Counted from the first letter of the stretch, positions 18,470 through 27,735 are shown. The stretch: 64,000 nucleotides of DNA from JAHRVQ01 sp964548025 (GCA_964548025.1 CAZJRI010000005.1:1-64000); one strand, 5' to 3'. Notes: a model not told the origin generated them from the letters alone. Program-made: numbers and translations.

Positions 18470-19789
18470 TTACTGGGGCTTGCCCAGGTCCCCATAAAGT
18501 GCCTCACCGCATTCTGGGCAGATTCCATGACTGAAGGCCGCATCGGTTCGTTCGCCAACATACTTTTCCACCGGTAGCCACTTGCCGTCATCGTCCTTGA
18601 TCTTCTTGCAGTTTGCACAGATAGACAGATAGCCACCCAGTACTTTGGTGAGTGCTTGCTCAAGTGCCACAGCATTTTCTATCGCCCTTTGTTGGCTAAT
18701 CGTGAACAGCACCGCCACGCTAACCATGAGTGATGTGCCTATCACCGTCATGGCGATCGTAACCCAACGGGTAAATTCCAGTGTTTCGAATGCTTCTACC
18801 ACATCAATTTCTGTGGTGATACCAAATTGATAGTCATGATCCCATAGCCAGGCTCCAACTACTCTAACACCTCGATAATCACGATATCCCTCTACGTCTG
18901 AGTCTGATTTTCCTGCAATTGCACTTTCTGCCATCTTCGTGAAACCATAAGCTTCCGGTGACAATGAGCTTTGTTCACCTTCCACCAGGTTGACTGTGGG
19001 ATCCCGGATCTCAATATTCAATAAGCCCTTGCGTCCTTCAGGAATCATTCCAATATCACGTAGCTGGTCGTCAAAGCGACTTTCGCTGATTAAGCGTCCG
19101 CGCCCATCGAATGCATAAGTCTCACCAGATCTTCCGATTCTGCCCCGCTGAAATATCTCCGTAAAATCGCGGCTGGGATCTAACTGGAAAGTTAGGATGG
19201 CAATCGGATCTCCCGTGATCCCGGATATGGGCGAGCTCACGAACATGGCTGGATGTTTTGTGCTGAGAACATCGTTGAGGGGAACGTCATGTAATTGTGG
19301 CAGGCTCAATACACTATCTCCTGCAATCAGTTTAGCCATTAGCTCCTTTTTTTCAGCAAGAAGATTCATTGCGCCGATGTTCTCCTTGTTTGATGCGCTA
19401 AGATTGACTCCACCGAGTGATAGGATGAAAAAACCTTCGTAGCCTCGGGCCCTGATCACGCGACTCAAGAGGCCTCGTAATTTGGCCTGACTTGGCATAT
19501 TGATTAATTCTGAGCTGCTTGGTTTCTGTTTAAGAAGGTCTCTTGTAAAAAGCACAAGATCCGGTGATTCTGCCCAGGTGCGTACGGCTGTGCGTTCTTC
19601 ACGTGCCCAGGTGATAAAAGCCTGGTGTGAAGTATCGAGTACCGTTTGCAGGGCTGCCTGCGTTTCTAGTCGTCGTCCGGTTTCAATGCTTTTAAACGCA
19701 CCCCATGCGAGCAGGATGAATGTAATTATCAAAAGAGTTGTCCACAGCAACAAAATAGCTTGACGACTGATAATGGACCTGATGTTCAT
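18470..19789 (-). CDS. Two-TM extracytoplasmic sensor with C-terminal CxxCKK...CPxC tail
   Basis: About 439 residues from the ATG at 19789 (the frame remains open to 19900). The first TM is ILLLWTTLLIITFILLAWGAF. A large outer sensing region follows, probably a double Cache-type domain, with GRSGETYAFDGRGRLISESRF and later RVVGAWLWDHDYQFGITTEID. The second TM is WVTIAMTVIGTSLMVSVAVLF. The cytoplasmic part is short and ends in SICANCKKIKDDDGKW ... FSHGICPECGEALYG, a compact cysteine motif known from the C-termini of PAS proteins and response regulators. No kinase, GGDEF or methyl-accepting domain is present, so the output is unclear. Confidence 0.8.
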   Translation of the reverse strand: MNIRSIISRQAILLLWTTLLIITFILLAWGAFKSIETGRRLETQAALQTVLDTSHQAFITWAREERTAVRTWAESPDLVLFTRDLLKQKPSSSELINMPSQAKLRGLLSRVIRARGYEGFFILSLGGVNLSASNKENIGAMNLLAEKKELMAKLIAGDSVLSLPQLHDVPLNDVLSTKHPAMFVSSPISGITGDPIAILTFQLDPSRDFTEIFQRGRIGRSGETYAFDGRGRLISESRFDDQLRDIGMIPEGRKGLLNIEIRDPTVNLVEGEQSSLSPEAYGFTKMAESAIAGKSDSDVEGYRDYRGVRVVGAWLWDHDYQFGITTEIDVVEAFETLEFTRWVTIAMTVIGTSLMVSVAVLFTISQQRAIENAVALEQALTKVLGGYLSICANCKKIKDDDGKWLPVEKYVGERTDAAFSHGICPECGEALYGDLGKPQ

Positions 19790-19942
19790 GAGTACCCGGA
19801 GAGTCAATAAATCATATTGAAGGGCATTATACGCTTTTAGGATAAATGCGACGAAACGAGGAGAAATGGGATCACGAAAACATCCATTCCGGACGTTCAC
19901 TGCTTAAAACTGGAAGAGTCAGTCTCACCAGCGTACGTGGGA

Positions 19943-19975
19943 CATAGGGCAACATTAAAATGATGTTGCCCTATG
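19943..19975 (-). terminator. Strong hairpin after the fibrinogen-domain gene
   Basis: A perfect 13-bp inverted repeat (arms 19943-19955 and 19963-19975) with a 7-base loop lies just downstream of the leftward fibrinogen-domain gene. There is no U-run, so it may end transcription weakly or protect the mRNA 3' end. Confidence 0.5.
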
Positions 19976-19984
19976 CCAGGTTCA

Positions 19985-21100
19985 CTATGGTGAAGCAGGT
20001 CTGACTTTCATTTCAACAAAGTTAAGCGAATAGTAGTAGCCATGATTCGGATAGGGTGAAGGTGGAATATTGGGCCAAAAAACCCAGTTCACCCCATTGG
20101 CGTAGCTTGGGTGGGGTCCGTCCTCGAAATAGAATCCATTCAGATTTGACTGATGGCATCTGCCGTACCACCATCCACCTAGATAAAAATGAGAACAGTT
20201 GCCATATTCGTAAGCGTCATTGTCATTGTCATTCGTCGAGAACTGAAATCCGCTGTGGTAACTCAATGCGTCACCAGAATCTCCAGAGAATCCGGATACG
20301 TTAAGGGTATAGTTACTCGCTGCGTCACCGAGTGAAAAACTGCTATACGCTGCGTAACCGGGATTTCCTTCCCAGTCGAGCATGTCAATTCGCAGACTTA
20401 GTGGACCCGTTTGGCTGAGCAGGTGGATGTTGCTGTTTCCAAGCCAGAATTCATTCTCGATATCACCAAAACCAGCTTCATAGTCGGCCCAGGTGCGATA
20501 GAAGTCTTCCTGGGTATCCTGGTTCATTCTCCGCTGTATAACTGCCCAGCCACCACCATCAGTTGTCATATCGCAGTAGACGTCCATTGCAGCTCCCGCT
20601 GCTCCCTCGGGTAGCAAAGTGTAGACACCGTCTGTGTTGTATCCCGCATTCAGCAGACCCTGGCAACTGTGGAATTCATCGTCAGTGTCGATATCGCAAT
20701 CATTATCAAGCCCATCACCGGGTATCTCATCAACCCCGGGGTTAATATCAAAATTGTTGTCCTCACAGTCAGTATTGTCTGTCACAAATCCCGGCGTGGG
20801 GCAGGCGACATCACTGGCAAACTCGTTGCCGTAGCCATCACCGTCTCCATCGGCAAATTGCGTTTCGGGATATGCATCACCATGGTTTGCCAGATGCTTG
20901 TCAGCAGCTTTCTGACTGATGTTAATGGCATGAAAGAGGCCTGTATCCTGGTCTTGATGGCATATCTCGACCTTAGGCATCTTGGCTGTTGCGGGCTCGG
21001 TAGCCCGGTCGGATTTCTTGGCTGCTATCGCATTAAAATTAATCATCGTTAGCGAAAGCAGTAGTATGGAAGAGCATTCCATGATTTTTCTCAGCGTCAC
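19985..21100 (-). CDS. Secreted protein with fibrinogen-related domain and MopE-like metal-binding segment
   Basis: A 371-residue protein with a signal peptide (SSILLLSLTMINFNAIAA). Residues 44-77 (EICHQDQDTGLFHAI ... LANHGD) are a short HxxG-like module also seen in bacterial secreted proteins. Residues 83-140 contain ADGDGDGYGNEF, CPTPGFVTDNTDCEDNN and PGDGLDNDCD, the pattern of the MopE metal-binding region. Residues 145-368 form a fibrinogen C-terminal domain: YCDMTTDGGGWAVIQRR, NEFWLGNSNIHLLS, ALSYHSGFQFST, a DNDND calcium loop (291-295), and GGWWYGRCHQSNLNG. The GTG start has a good AAGGAGA site. A surface or released lectin-like binding protein is inferred. Confidence 0.88.
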   Translation of the reverse strand: MTLRKIMECSSILLLSLTMINFNAIAAKKSDRATEPATAKMPKVEICHQDQDTGLFHAINISQKAADKHLANHGDAYPETQFADGDGDGYGNEFASDVACPTPGFVTDNTDCEDNNFDINPGVDEIPGDGLDNDCDIDTDDEFHSCQGLLNAGYNTDGVYTLLPEGAAGAAMDVYCDMTTDGGGWAVIQRRMNQDTQEDFYRTWADYEAGFGDIENEFWLGNSNIHLLSQTGPLSLRIDMLDWEGNPGYAAYSSFSLGDAASNYTLNVSGFSGDSGDALSYHSGFQFSTNDNDNDAYEYGNCSHFYLGGWWYGRCHQSNLNGFYFEDGPHPSYANGVNWVFWPNIPPSPYPNHGYYYSLNFVEMKVRPASP

Positions 21101-21329
21101 GTCCAGTCTCCTTTTTTGTTAAGTCTTTAAGTCAACATACTTTGAACCTGGAGAACACCTGTGCAGACCCGGTGCTTTTCTGTGAGCATTCAAAGATGTA
21201 TCCCAATGGTTTTTTGTGAGGTTATTATTACAATATTCTCGCAAGGGGTTGTTTTCTCCCGACGAACGGTTAAAAAGCGAGAAGTACACCCAAATCGTTT
21301 ATTCAAAGCAGAAAGAGGAGCCATGACCG

Positions 21330-21800
21330 ATGGAAATTCGTGATGTTCCACACTTTTTAATCCAAAAGATAAGAATGCAAAGAATGGTGCCTGTCATAAG
21401 GGCCATGGAAGACAGATTCGGTAAAGAGGCAGTTCAGGCAGTCCTGGCCGATGAAGTCACCAGGGGAATCGAGCAGGCTCGAGACTCAGATAAATACAGG
21501 GACCGTGAACCGGACTTCGCGAGAGCTGAGAAAGGCATCGGTTTTTTCGCGGCAGAAGATGCATTGAAGTACGAGGTTTTAGCCACTGACCGTGATCACC
21601 TGAGATTTGATGTGAAGAACTGCCAGTATGCCAAGATGATGGAAGAGCTTGAGGCCACTGATCTTGGATTCCTGCTGATTTGCCAGGGTGACTTTGCGGC
21701 CGCATACGAGTCTGGTATGGAATTGACGCGGACCCAGACGCGCATGCAGGGATACGACAGTTGTGACTTCCACTATCACCGTCGAAAAGTTGAGGATTAG
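21330..21800 (+). CDS. L-2-amino-thiazoline-4-carboxylic acid hydrolase-like protein
   Basis: A 156-residue cytoplasmic protein. The features RFDVKNCQYAKMMEEL, GFLLICQGDFAAAYESG and the end GYDSCDFHYHRR match the ATC-hydrolase family, small proteins with conserved cysteines of which few are characterised. The named activity, opening of 2-amino-thiazoline-4-carboxylate on the way to cysteine, should not be assumed here. The ATG has AGAGGAG upstream; an ATG eight bases earlier gives only a very short frame. It converges with the molybdopterin oxidoreductase. Confidence 0.7.
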   Translation: MEIRDVPHFLIQKIRMQRMVPVIRAMEDRFGKEAVQAVLADEVTRGIEQARDSDKYRDREPDFARAEKGIGFFAAEDALKYEVLATDRDHLRFDVKNCQYAKMMEELEATDLGFLLICQGDFAAAYESGMELTRTQTRMQGYDSCDFHYHRRKVED

Positions 21801-21828
21801 TTATATCCCGTTTACCGATTCGTAAGGC

Positions 21829-24012
21829 CTATGAATCAGGCACATGTGCCTGCACCCGGCAGGGGATATAGCGATGTAGTGGTGTCCCCGCGATTGGATC
21901 ACGATGGGTATTCTTGGCAATTCGATTTGCGTTTGCACCAAATGTCTTGCCATCGTGGACGAGGCCGAATCCCTGGGGAATCATCGTATAACCTTTTCGA
22001 GTTGTCGGATCTATTTCCAATTCGACAACCTCCTCACCACCTTCTGTAACCACCCGGATCATCTGCCCGTCAACCAGTTGATGTTCCTCCGCATCTATCG
22101 GGTGCATGATGAGTGTGCAAACCCGCTTTCCTTTATTCCATTGCGGGTCCCGCATGAGCGTATTGGCGTTGTAATCAAAGTGTCGGCCGGATGAGAGTAT
22201 CAACGGGTACTCATCCCGATCTTTTTGCAGCAGCTCTCGCTCGAGCGTGGGTTCAATCTGATCGAGCTGTTTTTTCATTTCTGGCACGTCGAGCCGAATT
22301 CGACCATCTGCGGTAGGCAGGTCCGGGAACTCATCGGTATCAGGGCCAGTAATACTGTTCTGCATGGAATCCGATTGAGTCAAAATAGCCTGGAAGATAC
22401 TTTCCCGATCTTCTTCAGGCAGGTTCAGCAGGCGTCCCCATGAAGAAGCAAGATGAGCAGACCCCAGATGCCTCCCCAGGGTTTTGGCAAGGATGAAAGG
22501 TATCCGTCTTCGAGCTTCCGGTACAGCTTGCAGATACTCACCCAGAGCCGAATGATACCTTTGCCTGTCTGCACTTTGTGCTGCTTCAATCAGGGATTCG
22601 GGTATGTCAGGAATTATCCCCAGGTCTTCTGCAATTCTGGTAAAAATCTCACCTTCTTCCAACTGTTCCCCTTCCGGCTCGATGATTGGTTGCCTGAGCA
22701 TCATTCCTGAACCGTCCCATTTTTCGTAGGCGGTGGGTGCAGGCAAAACATAGTCAGATAGTGCAGCGGTCTCGGTCATCGCAATCTCGACAGTAACCAG
22801 CAGGTCCAGTTCGTTGAAAGCTTCCTCATAGGCTGTCGTGTCCGCAAAAGAGCGAAGCGGATTAGCTGCACTGACAATCACTGCTCTTAGTCTGTCTGGA
22901 TGGTCATTCAGAATCTCTTCGGGCATTACGTTGGGGGGATAGATACCGGTAATTTGTGGAAAATTCGTTGCAACCGTGCGCCAGGGTTCAGGTCTTTCCG
23001 AGTTGTTTCTTTCTCGAAGGTGCCCAAACCCGTTGGGTAGTAAATTGCCACCAGTTCTCGTCAGTCGACCGGTTATTGTCAGAAAGACATTCTCCAGATA
23101 GGAGATAAGCGTACTATGGCGCGACATTAATACACCAAGATCACTGACATGAGAGGATCGTCTTGAGGTAAAAAGACGACATACTTCCTTGACGGTGTCA
23201 AAGTCGAGTTCGCATATCTCAATGGCGGCCCTGGCGTCAAAATCCTCGAAGGCGGCACGAATTTCACTGAATCCACTAACGTGGTCTCTGATAAAGGACT
23301 CATCTTGCCACCCTTCCTGCAGAACGATAGCGATCAATGCCTTCATGAAAAGTGCGTCAGTGCCAGGTCTGATCGCCAGGTGAATATCCGCCAGTTTTGC
23401 CGTCTCGGTTAATCGTGGATCCACGACGATCAGCACCTTGTCTGGATCTTTGCTGAATTTTTTCCATACAAGGCGCGCCTTGGGTGAATGATGGCTCATC
23501 ATGGGATTCTTCCCAACGATTAGCACAACATCTGAATTATCTGAATCTGCTGAAGCTCTTATGTTCTGATCACCGTAGGTTTCACCGTCGGCCCAAAATT
23601 TACCCGTGAGTTCCTGGGCGAGGGCATTGTAGCGGTACTGAGAACCCATTGCCTTCAGTATGCCTGAGCCAAAGGGTCCCTGGGCTGCACAGTTAATGGT
23701 GCCACCCCCCATAAAGGCGAACGATTTAGGCCCGTGTTTACCTACGATACTATTTAGCTTCTCTGCAATTTCGGCAGTTGCCTGTTCCCAGGATATCCGC
23801 TCAAAGTCGTTCCCGACTTTCTTCAGGGGGTAGAGCAAACGGTCAGCGTGATGCTGGTGATAGCTTATCTGCAGCGCTTTACGGCAGGTATAGCCCTCAC
23901 TTTTGGGGTGATCTTTGTCACCTCGTGCTTTAACGATCTTGTTGTTCTCGACGGTTACGTTCAGGCCACATTCATTAGCACACAGCACACAGTTCGTTTT
24001 CATGACGGGCAT
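21829..24012 (-). CDS. Molybdopterin-dependent oxidoreductase
   Basis: A 727-residue protein of the DMSO reductase / formate dehydrogenase superfamily. An N-terminal [4Fe-4S] site is formed by C8, C11, C15 and C43 (CVLCANEC and TCRKAL). The molybdopterin domains show RISWEQATAEIAEKL, VGKNPMMSHHSP, PAPTAYEKWDGSGM and, near the end, LILSSGRHFDYNANTL from the dinucleotide-binding domain. No Cys or Sec is visible in the expected metal-ligand segment around TGKFWADGETYG, so the molybdenum ligand is unclear. There is no Tat signal, so it is probably cytoplasmic. AAGGAGGT precedes the ATG. No partner subunit gene is adjacent. Confidence 0.88.
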   Translation of the reverse strand: MPVMKTNCVLCANECGLNVTVENNKIVKARGDKDHPKSEGYTCRKALQISYHQHHADRLLYPLKKVGNDFERISWEQATAEIAEKLNSIVGKHGPKSFAFMGGGTINCAAQGPFGSGILKAMGSQYRYNALAQELTGKFWADGETYGDQNIRASADSDNSDVVLIVGKNPMMSHHSPKARLVWKKFSKDPDKVLIVVDPRLTETAKLADIHLAIRPGTDALFMKALIAIVLQEGWQDESFIRDHVSGFSEIRAAFEDFDARAAIEICELDFDTVKEVCRLFTSRRSSHVSDLGVLMSRHSTLISYLENVFLTITGRLTRTGGNLLPNGFGHLRERNNSERPEPWRTVATNFPQITGIYPPNVMPEEILNDHPDRLRAVIVSAANPLRSFADTTAYEEAFNELDLLVTVEIAMTETAALSDYVLPAPTAYEKWDGSGMMLRQPIIEPEGEQLEEGEIFTRIAEDLGIIPDIPESLIEAAQSADRQRYHSALGEYLQAVPEARRRIPFILAKTLGRHLGSAHLASSWGRLLNLPEEDRESIFQAILTQSDSMQNSITGPDTDEFPDLPTADGRIRLDVPEMKKQLDQIEPTLERELLQKDRDEYPLILSSGRHFDYNANTLMRDPQWNKGKRVCTLIMHPIDAEEHQLVDGQMIRVVTEGGEEVVELEIDPTTRKGYTMIPQGFGLVHDGKTFGANANRIAKNTHRDPIAGTPLHRYIPCRVQAHVPDS

Positions 24013-24187
24013 GATAAAACCTCCTTATTCACCTCTGAGGTACATGCTAACACTCTCAGAAGATTGGGTCAGATTCAGTATTTAGTTTGAGATAGTGCGA
24101 ACCACTGACATTCGTTGATTTTACAGTCTTTTCTCAATTCTTATATCCCCATGTCACGCAAGGTGGGCACCCCCAACTCTGATAATT

Positions 24188-24198
24188 ACCCCTGGGGT
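24188..24198. repeat. Short palindrome ACCCCTGGGGT in a possible REP-like remnant
   Basis: A 5+1+5 palindrome lies in the spacer between the molybdopterin gene and the acidic-linker gene, close to a GC-rich GGTGGGCACCCCC stretch and followed by TGGGGTCAAAGATTG. A related-looking TGGGTCAGATTCAG occurs at about 24064. The nature is uncertain. Confidence 0.3.
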
Positions 24199-24288
24199 CA
24201 AAGATTGATTGTCTTAACTACTGGTTCTAGACGAATGTCTCGTTCGAAACTATGCGACCATCAGTTCCGACTGCTTTATCGGTCGGGG

Positions 24289-25557
24289 TTACTTCAAGAG
24301 TTCGTTCACCAGCCCTCCCAACAATGCGCTGATAACCAGTGGAATCCCGATCCTCGCATAATTCCCCATGACATGTAATGCGCTCACCTGCACCGTAACC
24401 TCTTTGATAACAGGATCAAATGGCATGCTGCCTTCGATACCTTCCTTAATTGTCTTGCCGTTAATCTCGAGTCTTAATTTATGTATGCCACGCTTTAAAG
24501 GGAGAACGCGCCAGCGCCACTCAACATAGTCTCTGTCCGACACGGCCAGAAACTGCACGTCATCTGACTCTCTCTCGATGTCGAATGCGCCCCTGTCACC
24601 GTAGAGCGACAAGCACATTGCCGAAGCAATGGGAGTACTTTCGTGTCTAACTTCTCCACGGCCTTCAAATTTGCCTAATAACTCACCCGTTATCTGTTTC
24701 GATATCCGGGCCTCTATCAATTCACTCTGCTGGACTCTCATATTAACTGGTGGGTTATAGGCGAGAAATCCAGTCTTCACCTCTGGTTCAAGCAGGTTTC
24801 TGTGATCAAGTCTGCTCCGAAGTGATGTGACCTCTTCAGCGACTACATCGCTATCAGATTCATCAAACGCGTGCATACCATCATCTTCGCTGATTGGGCT
24901 ATAAACCTCCTGTGTGGCATCAGCGCCGGGAGGCTCTGATGCTGCTGGAGCAGGGGCAGGGTCTTCATCGTCAGCAATTGTGCCAGATGATCCAGCTTCA
25001 TCTGCCCATTCTTCATCAATCGACGCTGTTGCTGTGTCATCGATATCCAGACTAAACAACATCTCATCGTCACTGTCCTCCTGATCAGATAGCTCGCCGA
25101 GGCTACTCGCCTCCGAAGGTGACAGTTCTTCTTCATAGCTCGCTACTTCTTCCCGCTCTTCAATACTCCTGCTTGAACCAAGGTTGCCTGGGTCAATCAA
25201 ACTATCCATAGATGCAAATGATTCATCTTCATCAGCAACTTCTGATCTGCCAAATTGATTGTCAGCCAGAATCATGATGGAAATTTCAAGCAGGTTTGGG
25301 GTTCCCTTCGCCTCGGCCATTCTTCGATAATCTTCGATTGGTGCGTCACAGAATGCACGATAGGCCGTCAGAAGAGGCTCCCTGAGTGCCTCGTCGTTGG
25401 AGTAGATATAAGCTTCGCACTTCTCTTCGAGATCGGGGTATTCCAGCAAGAACTTGATTAACTCATGCTGGAGGTTGAGCAGGGTAATTTCTCCCTGCTT
25501 GTATTCTTCGACTTTCTCGCTGATCACGCTAAATGCATCTGAAGGTTCGATATCCAT
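24289..25557 (-). CDS. Acidic-linker protein with beta-rich C-terminal domain and hydrophobic tail
   Basis: About 422 residues from the ATG at 25557, chosen because GGAG lies upstream; a TTG at 25596 is also open. Residues 1 to about 90 are helical (VISEKVEEYKQGEITLLNLQ). Residues about 105-250 are a very acidic, Ser/Glu/Asp-rich low-complexity linker. Residues about 260-395 look like a beta-sandwich (NPPVNMRVQQSELIEARI, WRWRVLPLKRGIHKLRLEI), of a kind I associate with effector and conflict-type proteins, though this assignment is weak. The end IGIPLVISALLGGLVNEL is a likely membrane tail. No enzyme motif is seen. It lies downstream of the methyltransferase on the same strand, about 107 bases apart. 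Confidence 0.7.
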   Translation of the reverse strand: MDIEPSDAFSVISEKVEEYKQGEITLLNLQHELIKFLLEYPDLEEKCEAYIYSNDEALREPLLTAYRAFCDAPIEDYRRMAEAKGTPNLLEISIMILADNQFGRSEVADEDESFASMDSLIDPGNLGSSRSIEEREEVASYEEELSPSEASSLGELSDQEDSDDEMLFSLDIDDTATASIDEEWADEAGSSGTIADDEDPAPAPAASEPPGADATQEVYSPISEDDGMHAFDESDSDVVAEEVTSLRSRLDHRNLLEPEVKTGFLAYNPPVNMRVQQSELIEARISKQITGELLGKFEGRGEVRHESTPIASAMCLSLYGDRGAFDIERESDDVQFLAVSDRDYVEWRWRVLPLKRGIHKLRLEINGKTIKEGIEGSMPFDPVIKEVTVQVSALHVMGNYARIGIPLVISALLGGLVNELLK

Positions 25558-25664
25558 ATCACCTATCTCCAAATCACTGGAATGGTAGAAGGTCAATCCT
25601 TGACACTATTTTGCTATCTTGCTCTTCCCATCATGGAAATGGAACCTTCAGCTAGTGATTTTTC

Positions 25665-26399
25665 TTAGTGATCATCGCGCTTTCTTGCACAAATAACAGC
25701 TTCCCGATACATCAGCCACAACATTGAAACTGGATGAAAGCCAGCTTCGCGAAATGTCGCTAAATCCGTTTCGATGTCCAGTGGCTGGTCACCCTCAGCA
25801 TTTTCCATGGTATCTAGAAAAACCCGGGTGCTGTTGTGACTCGCGAATCGCTCATCAGTTGATGATGCCCGATCTAAAATTCCATTAATTCGAATATTTT
25901 GTATAGCTTGTTCAACTTCGAGATCTTCATTCCTGATCAGGTCAGCATTAAAAAAATGACCGCCAGGCTTTAGAAGCCCGCAACAGGCGTTGAGGACATC
26001 CACTTTCTCATTTTGCGCAAGGTGATGCAGGGCATATGAAGAAAACATCGCATCAAAGGACATCGCGTCCATCTGTAGCTGTTCTATCTCCTTGAAATCA
26101 GAAACATGGAACTGCAATCGCTCGGAAAATTCCTTTAGTCGAGATTTAGCCAGGCTGATGATGTTAGCTGCACCGTCCAGACAGATCAGTTCGACTTGTG
26201 GGAATTTTTCTGCCAATTGCTTAGCAACGAAACCGGTGCCGCATCCGAGATCCAGGATTGTGGTGGGTTCCGGATTCAGATTCGCATAGAACTCGATCGC
26301 TATATTTACCATTGTGTGGCGATCAGGATGCATCACATCCATATCTGCATCGTATTGTTTGATGCGCGTAAGATCATCGTAAGCTTCGATACTCGACAC
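25665..26399 (-). CDS. Class I SAM-dependent methyltransferase
   Basis: About 244 residues. Motif I is ILDLGCGTGFVAKQL, followed by the acidic residue after strand 2 in LICLDGAA and the motif around DAMFSSYALHHL. LLKPGGHFFNADLI completes the Rossmann methyltransferase pattern. The target is unknown. The frame stays open to a TTG at 26435, but the GTG at 26399 lies six bases behind a perfect AAGGAG, so it is preferred. It may be co-transcribed with the acidic-linker gene that follows. Confidence 0.85.
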   Translation of the reverse strand: MSSIEAYDDLTRIKQYDADMDVMHPDRHTMVNIAIEFYANLNPEPTTILDLGCGTGFVAKQLAEKFPQVELICLDGAANIISLAKSRLKEFSERLQFHVSDFKEIEQLQMDAMSFDAMFSSYALHHLAQNEKVDVLNACCGLLKPGGHFFNADLIRNEDLEVEQAIQNIRINGILDRASSTDERFASHNSTRVFLDTMENAEGDQPLDIETDLATFREAGFHPVSMLWLMYREAVICARKRDDH

Positions 26400-26709
26400 C
26401 CTGTTCTCCTTGTAGGCGTAATTAAGAATGCGCAACAGCTAATTGTGGCATTTCTTTGGTCGCGAATACCCGAATCAGTCATTCAATAGCACTTTCTTGA
26501 TTCTAGAATGCATCTTGATCCATTAACAATCGGAATCAGCTAAAGGGAAGTCGTTGAGGGGTAGTCAACCGGTTTGTTTTAAACTGAAAGTATTTATCCA
26601 ACTACCCCCTGGCTGATCAAAAGATTAAAAAAGTGAACTGGCCTTCGATTAGCGGTCGAAAATCCAATTGAGTAAACTGTCACCGGATTAGCAGAATAAG
26701 AGACCGGGT

Positions 26710-27735
26710 ATGAATGATATCGTCGTGCGGCCCAAAGCGGCCCCCGTTGTGCTGGGTGCAGTGGCTTTTGGCAAACCAAAACCAACAACCCGGGATCATC
26801 CCCTTTCGAGTGATGAGGCCTGCAATGATCTGCTAAGTGCATTCTCAGGTTTTGGCGGCGAAGAACTGGATACTTCCAGAGTCTATCAGAACGGCAACTG
26901 CGAGGGAGTCATCGGACGAATACCAGCAGCCAGAGAAATAAGGGTCGGTACGAAATATCACCCCAGCTTGCCCGGTGGACCACTCGAACAGATGGACCAG
27001 ACCCTGACAGCGCTGAAGCGGGATTCGGTCTCTATATACTATATTCACATGCCATCCACTGAGATCATGTTGGAGGATACACTGGATGAAATGAATCAGT
27101 GTCATCAAGCCGGTAAATTTGAGGAATTTGGACTATCCAATTTTCCAGCCTGGCAGGTTGTGGAGATTTGCCAGTTCTGTAAAAGAAAGGGTTATGTACA
27201 GCCTACCGTTTACCAGGGTGTCTACAATGCCCTCAATCGAACTGCTGAATACGAGCTGGTACCGGTTCTTCGAAACTATGGCATCAGATATTATAGTCAT
27301 GGTTCACTGGCGAGTGGATTTCTGACGGGCAAATACAAGCAGGGGGTTGCGCCGGTCAAGGGTGTTGACAGATTTGCACAGTCGCGACGTATCAAGCAGT
27401 ACGAAGAACGTTATTTGCATCGGCCTGAAATGTTTGCTGCGCTTGATGAGATCAGTCACGCTTCACAGGCTGAAAATCTCAGTGTTTTGGAAGCAGCGGT
27501 GCGATGGACGCAGCACCATTCAGCGATAGAAGGAGAATTGGGTGATGCTGTTCTGATCGGTGTCTCAAGATTAGAACAACTAGAACCCATCATGCGCGCA
27601 TCATCGAATGGTCCACTGCCGGATTCCGTTGCGCAGGCTTTCGAGAAAGCAAATGAATTTGTCAGAATGAAGTCGGAATACTACCTGCAGTACCCATACC
27701 CGAAAGAAGGCAGCCCCTGGCGATTGAGGATTTGA
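26710..27735 (+). CDS. Aldo/keto reductase (AKR7-like)
   Basis: A 341-residue TIM-barrel oxidoreductase. The catalytic tetrad is visible as D and Y in ELDTSRVYQNG, K in VGTKYHP and H in YYIHMPS. FGLSNFPAWQV and the C-terminal KANEFVRMKSEYYLQYPYP place it near aflatoxin-aldehyde reductases (AKR7), which reduce aldehydes and ketones with NADPH. It starts a rightward run with a MaoC-like gene about 90 bases further on. Substrate unknown. Confidence 0.85.
   Translation: MNDIVVRPKAAPVVLGAVAFGKPKPTTRDHPLSSDEACNDLLSAFSGFGGEELDTSRVYQNGNCEGVIGRIPAAREIRVGTKYHPSLPGGPLEQMDQTLTALKRDSVSIYYIHMPSTEIMLEDTLDEMNQCHQAGKFEEFGLSNFPAWQVVEICQFCKRKGYVQPTVYQGVYNALNRTAEYELVPVLRNYGIRYYSHGSLASGFLTGKYKQGVAPVKGVDRFAQSRRIKQYEERYLHRPEMFAALDEISHASQAENLSVLEAAVRWTQHHSAIEGELGDAVLIGVSRLEQLEPIMRASSNGPLPDSVAQAFEKANEFVRMKSEYYLQYPYPKEGSPWRLRI

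Noticed and set aside
24115..24378. Rightward frame of 87 codons across the spacer and the end of the acidic-linker gene
   Set aside because: It mostly overlaps antisense coding sequence and intergenic repeat-like DNA.
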